From the NCBI RefSeq assembly GCF_001512305.1, contig NZ_LNUT01000005.1:65090-129089 (forward strand): 64,000 nucleotides of DNA. The letters are read 5' to 3'. Below, one piece after another: positions 52,153 to 64,000 of the stretch. The position numbers were made by a program, and so were the translations under genes. Source of the DNA: Arthrobacter sp. EPSL27. Lineage in GTDB: Bacteria; Actinomycetota; Actinomycetes; Actinomycetales; Micrococcaceae. Below the pieces are notes generated by a model. That model saw nothing but the letters and a program-made list of their open reading frames with translations, was not told where the DNA came from and searched no databases. Within the stretch, counting starts at the first letter, position 1, and each line of letters opens with the position of its first letter.

Positions 52153-52591
52153 GGTTTGTCTCTTCCGATCTTGGACGATATACAGCAAGGTTATCGTGAC
52201 CCCCGTCACGGAGCCATTTGAGGCTGGCTGGGGGAGGGGCAGTCGCAGCAGGGGCAGGACCCACGCGCGGTATACCCCAGCTGTGTACACCAGTGACCCA
52301 AGCCGGGCGGGTCGGGTGCTTGCAATCCCGCCCGAAGTGGGGTAGACAAGTAGGTTGCTTTGCCGTATCGTAGATATTTGCGTCTTCCCTGTTTACCTTC
52401 AGCCTTCATATAGCGGTGGGCTTAGCCTGGCTGCTGCGCCATCAATGTGCCGTCTACAACGTGCACCAGAATGGCCAGCGCGGGTCCCGGGTCATATAGC
52501 GGAACCGGACTGGTAGCACTGCGGAGTCACTCCGCAGGGTACATAACGGGGGAGATCTGAAAACGCCTGAAGGTCTGTGGAAGGATCCCTC
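52153..52591 (+). promoter_or_regulatory. Divergent region with candidate rpoB promoter
   Basis: This 439-bp gap between the thiolase and rpoB genes carries TTGCAA (52320-52325), 17 bp and TAGACA (52343-52348), about 245 bp before rpoB, giving a long leader. No tRNA or obvious protein gene was found. Other weak AT-rich stretches near 52355-52380 could also be promoters. Confidence 0.4.
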
Positions 52592-56107
<3,516 letters not shown>

Positions 56108-56120
56108 GAGGTAAGCGTCC

Positions 56121-56160
56121 GGGGGAAAAGCAAAGCGGCCCCGCCGCGCTGCTTTCCCCC
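56121..56160 (+). other. Strong hairpin in the rpoB-rpoC gap
   Basis: GGGGGAAAAGCA pairs with TGCTTTCCCCC (one bulged A), enclosing a GCGG/CCGC inner helix, 14 bp after the rpoB stop. It could be an RNase processing site or a weak attenuator that sets rpoB to rpoC ratios. Confidence 0.6.
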
Positions 56161-56228
56161 GGCGCTACCTCCCTCTTCCCGTAACCCAAGACTTCAGAAT
56201 TTAGAGAACAAGAGAGAACAGGGACCCT

Positions 56229-60128
<3,900 letters not shown>

Positions 60129-60144
60129 CGGAGAGCTGTTCCAA

Positions 60145-60178
60145 GGACGGCCCCGCACCGCACGGTGCGGGGCCGTCC
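60145..60178 (+). terminator. Terminator after rpoC
   Basis: A perfect 15-bp stem (60145-60159 and 60164-60178) with loop GCAC, 16 bp after the stop. Only a short T-run follows (CCCCGTTT). Confidence 0.85.
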
Positions 60179-60607
60179 CCGTTTAACCCATCGACTGCGC
60201 CCTTTTGGGCCATCAAAGGGCATCTTTGGGCCGGTGGGGAACAGTCGACGGGGGAGGGCGTCCCCGGGTTTCCGCGCCGATTAAGGGCTGGGACCCGTCC
60301 GTGTTAGACTTGAGACTAATTGTTATTGTGGCAGTGGATGAGTGCGCCGGTGAGTTGGACAGCCCTAGGGCTGGAAGGCTTGACCAGGACGACGTTTCCG
60401 GTTTGCAGGGTTCTTGTGCAACGTATGCCACATTTTCGCATGCCTAGGGGCAGTTCCGGATGAAAGTCTGTGGATCCCGGCGTGCGGTCCGACTATTAAG
60501 GCTTCGCCTCAGCTGCTCTGGAGAGAACTTCAAAGCTCGAGCGGCGGGGCGCAGCGACAAGAGAGCGGCCGCCAACGGCCGCTCCGGATAAAACGGAGAA
60601 CACGAGA
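60179..60607 (+). promoter_or_regulatory. Leader and promoter region of the rpsL operon
   Basis: TTAAGG (60281-60286), 18 bp, TAGACT (60305-60310) is a candidate promoter about 290 bp before rpsL. A perfect hairpin, GAGCGGCCG-CCAA-CGGCCGCTC (60563-60584), lies 23 bp before the GTG and just before the ribosome-binding site. Nothing protein-coding was seen in this gap. Confidence 0.45.
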
Positions 60608-60982
60608 GTGCCTACGATTAACCAGCTGGTCCGCAAGGGCCGCACGCCTAAGGTCAAGAAGACCAAGGCTCCCGCGCTTAACGGCAGCCCGATGCGCCGC
60701 GGTGTTTGCACCCGCGTCTACACCACCACCCCGAAGAAGCCGAACTCGGCTCTGCGTAAGGTGGCCCGTGTGCGCCTCAACGGCGGCATTGAAGTCACCG
60801 CTTACATCCCCGGTGTAGGCCACAACCTGCAGGAGCACTCCATTGTGCTCGTCCGTGGCGGCCGTGTTAAGGACCTCCCGGGTGTCCGTTACAAGATCGT
60901 CCGTGGCGCCCTTGATACCCAGGGTGTGAAGAACCGTAAGCAGGCACGCAGCCGCTACGGCGCAAAGATGGAGAAGAAGTAA
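60608..60982 (+). CDS. rpsL: 30S ribosomal protein S12
   Basis: A 124-residue decoding-site protein. [20 protein letters not shown] is the start; [18 protein letters not shown] has Lys at the streptomycin position 43, and [16 protein letters not shown] has the second Lys, both sensitive type. GTG start with GGAGAAC upstream. rpsG begins 1 bp after its stop. Confidence 0.97.
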   Translation: MPTINQLVRKGRTPKVKKTKAPALNGSPMRRGVCTRVYTTTPKKPNSALRKVARVRLNGGIEVTAYIPGVGHNLQEHSIVLVRGGRVKDLPGVRYKIVRGALDTQGVKNRKQARSRYGAKMEKK

Positions 60983-60983
60983 T

Positions 60984-61454
60984 ATGCCTCGCAAGGGTCC
61001 GGCCCCCAAGCGGCCGCTAGTCTCAGATCCCGTTTACGGCTCCCCGCTGGTCACCCAGCTGATCAACAAGGTGCTCGTTGACGGCAAGAAGTCCACTGCA
61101 GAGCGCATCGTCTACGGTGCCCTCGAAGGTGCTCGCGCCAAGTCCGGCGGCGACCCCGTGGCAGCCCTCAAGAAGGCCATGGAGAACGTCAAGCCTTCCC
61201 TCGAGGTCCGCTCCCGCCGTGTCGGTGGCGCCACCTACCAGGTTCCGGTTGAGGTCAAGCCGGGCCGCTCCACCGCTCTCGCCCTGCGGTGGTTGGTTGG
61301 CTACTCCAAGGCCCGCCGCGAAAAGACCATGACCGAGCGCCTCCAGAACGAAATCCTGGATGCCTCGAACGGTCTCGGTGCCGCTGTGAAGCGTCGCGAA
61401 GACACCCACAAGATGGCCGAGTCCAACAAGGCCTTCGCACACTACCGCTGGTAA
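60984..61454 (+). CDS. rpsG: 30S ribosomal protein S7
   Basis: A 156-residue head-assembly protein. [20 protein letters not shown] begins it; [18 protein letters not shown] and [16 protein letters not shown] are the rRNA-binding blocks. ATG directly after the rpsL stop, so translation is coupled. It often represses its own operon. Confidence 0.97.
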   Translation: MPRKGPAPKRPLVSDPVYGSPLVTQLINKVLVDGKKSTAERIVYGALEGARAKSGGDPVAALKKAMENVKPSLEVRSRRVGGATYQVPVEVKPGRSTALALRWLVGYSKARREKTMTERLQNEILDASNGLGAAVKRREDTHKMAESNKAFAHYRW

Positions 61455-61466
61455 TACTTCCCGGAC

Positions 61467-61492
61467 GCCGCCGGCTCAACCGAGCCGGCGGC
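61467..61492 (+). other. Hairpin between rpsG and fusA
   Basis: GCCGCCGGCTC-AACC-GAGCCGGCGGC is a perfect 11-bp stem 12 bp after rpsG and 32 bp before fusA. No T-run follows, so it is a processing or regulatory element rather than a terminator. Confidence 0.6.
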
Positions 61493-61523
61493 GAACGTGC
61501 AGTCCATCCGAAAGGGAGACACC

Positions 61524-63638
61524 GTGGCACAGGACGTGCTTACCGACCTTAGCAAGGTCCGCAATATCGGCATCATGGCCCACATTGATGCCGGCAAGAC
61601 CACTACTACCGAGCGCATCCTGTTCTACACGGGTGTGAACCACAAGATCGGCGAAACGCACGACGGCGCTTCGACGACTGACTGGATGGAACAGGAAAAG
61701 GAACGCGGCATCACCATCACGTCTGCCGCCGTGACCTGCTTCTGGGAAAACAACCAGATCAACATCATCGACACCCCCGGCCACGTGGACTTCACGGTTG
61801 AGGTTGAGCGCTCCCTGCGCGTCCTCGACGGTGCTGTTGCCGTGTTCGACGGTAAAGAAGGCGTGGAGCCGCAGTCCGAGACTGTCTGGCGCCAGGCTGA
61901 CAAGTACAACGTCCCGCGCATCTGCTTCGTCAACAAGATGGACAAGCTCGGCGCTGACTTCTACTTCACCGTCGACACCATCATCAGCCGCCTGGGCGCC
62001 AAGCCGCTCGTTATGCAGTTGCCGATCGGTGCCGAGAACGACTTCATCGGCGTCGTCGACCTGCTCTACATGCGTGCCTTGGTGTGGCCCGGCGATGCCA
62101 AGGGTGACGTCACCATGGGTGCCAAGTACGAGATCCGCGAGATCCCGGCTGACCTGCAGGCGAAGGCCGAGGAGTACCGCGCCAACCTCGTGGAGACCGT
62201 TGCTGAGTCTTCCGAGGAACTCATGGAGAAGTACCTCGAGGGCGAAGAGATCTCCATCGACGAGCTCAAGGCCGGCATCCGCAAGATGACGATCAACTCG
62301 GAGATCTACCCGGTCTTCTGTGGTTCTGCCTTCAAGAACCGCGGCGTCCAGCCGATGCTCGATGCCGTGGTCGACTACCTGCCGAACCCGCTCGACGTTC
62401 CCCCGATGGTCGGTCACGATCCCCGGGACGAAGAGAAGGAACTGACCCGTAAGCCTTCCGCTGACGAGCCGTTCTCCGCACTGGCATTCAAGATCGCCGC
62501 GCACCCCTTCTTCGGCCAGCTCACCTTCATCCGCGTGTACTCCGGTCACGTTGAAGCAGGCGCCCAGGTGGTCAACTCCACCAAGGGCAAGAAGGAGCGC
62601 ATCGGCAAGCTGTTCCAGATGCACGCCAACAAGGAAATGCCCGTTGAGGGCGCTACCGCCGGCCACATCTATGCAGCGATCGGCCTGAAGGACACCACCA
62701 CGGGCGACACCCTGTGCGATTCCAGCAACCAGATCGTTCTCGAGTCCATGAGCTTCCCGGAGCCCGTGATCTCTGTCGCGATCGAGCCGAACACCAAGGG
62801 TGACCAGGAGAAGCTCTCCACGGCCATCCAGAAGCTCTCCGCTGAGGACCCGACCTTCCAGGTCTCCCTCAACGAAGACACCGGTCAGACCATCATCGCC
62901 GGCATGGGCGAGCTCCACCTGGACATCCTGGTGGACCGCATGCGCCGCGAGTTCAAGGTTGAGGCCAACGTGGGCAAGCCCCAGGTTGCGTACCGCGAAA
63001 CCATCAAGCGTGCTGTAGAGCGTCACGACTACACGCACAAGAAGCAGACCGGTGGTTCGGGCCAGTTCGCAAAGATCCAGATCGCGATCGAGCCGCTGGA
63101 CACGTCCGAAGGCGAGATGTACGAGTTCGAGAACAAGGTCACCGGTGGCCGCGTTCCGCGCGAATACATTCCGTCGGTCGACGCCGGTATCCAGGATGCG
63201 CTGAACGACGGCGTCCTGGCCGGTTACCCGGTTGTCGGCATCAAGGCCACGCTGATTGACGGCGCGTACCACGATGTTGACTCCTCGGAAATGGCGTTCA
63301 AGATCGCCGGCCGTATGGCTTTCAAGGAAGCCGCACGCAAGGCGAACCCTGTCCTGCTCGAACCGCTGATGGATGTCGAGGTCCGCACCCCTGAGGAATA
63401 CATGGGTGAAGTTATCGGTGACCTCAACTCCCGCCGTGGCCAGATGCAGTCCATGGAAGATGCCCAGGGCGTCAAGGTCATCCGCGCGCACGTCCCGCTG
63501 TCCGGCATGTTCGGCTACATCGGTGACCTGCGCTCGAAGACCCAGGGCCGCGCTGTGTACTCCATGACGTTCAACAGCTACGCCGAGGTCCCGAAGGCAG
63601 TTGCCGACGAGATCATCCAGAAGACCCGCGGCGAATAG
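61524..63638 (+). CDS. fusA: Elongation factor G
   Basis: A 704-residue translocase GTPase. [20 protein letters not shown] is the P-loop region, [20 protein letters not shown] holds G3, and [15 protein letters not shown]4. Domains II to V follow, with [17 protein letters not shown] in domain III and [20 protein letters not shown] in domain V. GTG at 61524 with AAGGGAG upstream. tuf follows after 258 bp. Confidence 0.97.
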   Translation: MAQDVLTDLSKVRNIGIMAHIDAGKTTTTERILFYTGVNHKIGETHDGASTTDWMEQEKERGITITSAAVTCFWENNQINIIDTPGHVDFTVEVERSLRVLDGAVAVFDGKEGVEPQSETVWRQADKYNVPRICFVNKMDKLGADFYFTVDTIISRLGAKPLVMQLPIGAENDFIGVVDLLYMRALVWPGDAKGDVTMGAKYEIREIPADLQAKAEEYRANLVETVAESSEELMEKYLEGEEISIDELKAGIRKMTINSEIYPVFCGSAFKNRGVQPMLDAVVDYLPNPLDVPPMVGHDPRDEEKELTRKPSADEPFSALAFKIAAHPFFGQLTFIRVYSGHVEAGAQVVNSTKGKKERIGKLFQMHANKEMPVEGATAGHIYAAIGLKDTTTGDTLCDSSNQIVLESMSFPEPVISVAIEPNTKGDQEKLSTAIQKLSAEDPTFQVSLNEDTGQTIIAGMGELHLDILVDRMRREFKVEANVGKPQVAYRETIKRAVERHDYTHKKQTGGSGQFAKIQIAIEPLDTSEGEMYEFENKVTGGRVPREYIPSVDAGIQDALNDGVLAGYPVVGIKATLIDGAYHDVDSSEMAFKIAGRMAFKEAARKANPVLLEPLMDVEVRTPEEYMGEVIGDLNSRRGQMQSMEDAQGVKVIRAHVPLSGMFGYIGDLRSKTQGRAVYSMTFNSYAEVPKAVADEIIQKTRGE

Positions 63639-63896
63639 TCTCCCCGACTCTCGCAGCGACAATCGCAGGTGCTTCCCCGTTCACGGGGACTGCCCTGGTG
63701 CAGGTGGCCGGCCCGGACGGCTGTAGTCTGGCGGAGCCGGACCGGCCGCCTGCACGAACAGGCTTTAGGCACTAGCATTAGTTCCTGAATCTGCAATTTC
63801 ATCAATCCAAAGCCCCCCAAGTAGACTTACTGGAGTTTCAGTCGCGACAAGCGCGGCCGAAGGGTAAGTCATTTGAAAACGTTCTAGGAGGAACCT
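63639..63896 (+). promoter_or_regulatory. fusA-tuf gap with candidate tuf promoter
   Basis: TTCATC (63798-63803), 18 bp, TAGACT (63822-63827) is a candidate promoter 70 bp before tuf. The -10 matches those before secE and rpsL. AGGAGGAA at 63887-63893 is a strong ribosome-binding site for tuf. No terminator was recognised after fusA. Confidence 0.45.
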
Positions 63897-64000
63897 GTGG
63901 CAAAGGCAAAGTTCGAGCGGACTAAGCCGCACGTTAACATCGGTACCATTGGTCACGTTGACCACGGTAAGACGACGCTGACGGCCGCCATTTCCAAGGT
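63897..64000 (+). CDS. tuf: Elongation factor Tu, 5' end only
   Basis: The GTG at 63897 begins [20 protein letters not shown] then [14 protein letters not shown], the unmistakable N-terminus and P-loop of EF-Tu, which delivers aminoacyl-tRNA to the ribosome. It is cut by the window edge after 34 codons. AGGAGG lies 5 nt before the start. It completes the str operon order rpsL, rpsG, fusA, tuf. Confidence 0.97.
   Translation, partial: MAKAKFERTKPHVNIGTIGHVDHGKTTLTAAISK

Noticed and set aside
61476..63662. 728-codon minus-strand frame opposite fusA
   Set aside because: Complement of the EF-G gene, Val/Leu/Asp-rich shadow composition.

Overview
The window reads as a chromosomal segment of a high-GC Gram-positive bacterium of the Micrococcaceae, most like Arthrobacter or Pseudarthrobacter. 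The evidence is the GC-rich third positions, many GTG and TTG starts, a mycothiol synthase (mshD), a GlnR-type orphan regulator, a MacS/MacR-like two-component pair, and the order tRNA-Trp, secE, nusG, rplK, rplA, rplJ, rplL, rpoB, rpoC, rpsL, rpsG, fusA, tuf. This assignment rests on gene content and remembered family features; no database search was run.

Layout. 1-210: the end of an IS481-like element, with the first residues of a transposase on the minus strand and three terminal repeats. 274-10125: accessory metabolism, comprising an NAD(P)-binding protein, a large secreted metzincin protease with ten FG-GAP repeats, a ROK regulator divergent from an alpha-glucosidase/aldo-keto reductase pair, a CitE-like lyase and a DUF2797 protein. 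10325-18982: a small membrane protein, a SulP transporter with its ArsR-type regulator, a HadA/HadB-like dehydratase pair, an MFS transporter, murB, an AlkZ-like protein and asd. 19050-21183: a three-gene module with a WXG100-like protein, a candidate type VII secretion substrate. 21355-29489: folA-thyA, a GntR/membrane-protein pair, a Nudix-phosphatase (MutT1-like) next to ppk, and mshD. 29558-29710: an unannotated structured small-RNA gene. 29799-38083: glnR, membrane proteins, a nitrobindin-like protein, a flavodoxin-fold reductase, ygfZ, an ankyrin protein, a DHA2 drug transporter, a GNAT protein and pfkA. 38162-42041: an envelope-stress-like PspC cluster with one apparently broken gene, then a PspC-histidine kinase and its response regulator. 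42143-64000: an aminotransferase, tRNA-Trp and the large secretion/transcription/translation cluster.

The last 20 kb is core machinery: SecE (export), NusG (elongation), ribosomal proteins L11, L1, L10, L12, S12 and S7, the beta and beta-prime RNA polymerase subunits, EF-G and the beginning of EF-Tu. Two paralogous GNAT-family proteins sit inside this cluster between rplA and rplJ, and a 37-bp dispersed repeat lies between rplK and rplA.

The observations most worth a second look are the small RNA at 29593-29710, the WXG100-like module, the 37-bp repeat found in opposite orientation at 39424 and 45713, the split PspC gene, the start-codon hairpin of the DUF2797 gene, and a regular pattern of TANNNT boxes exactly 6 nt before start codons, which predicts many leaderless mRNAs. 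No rRNA, CRISPR array, prophage or replication origin was seen.
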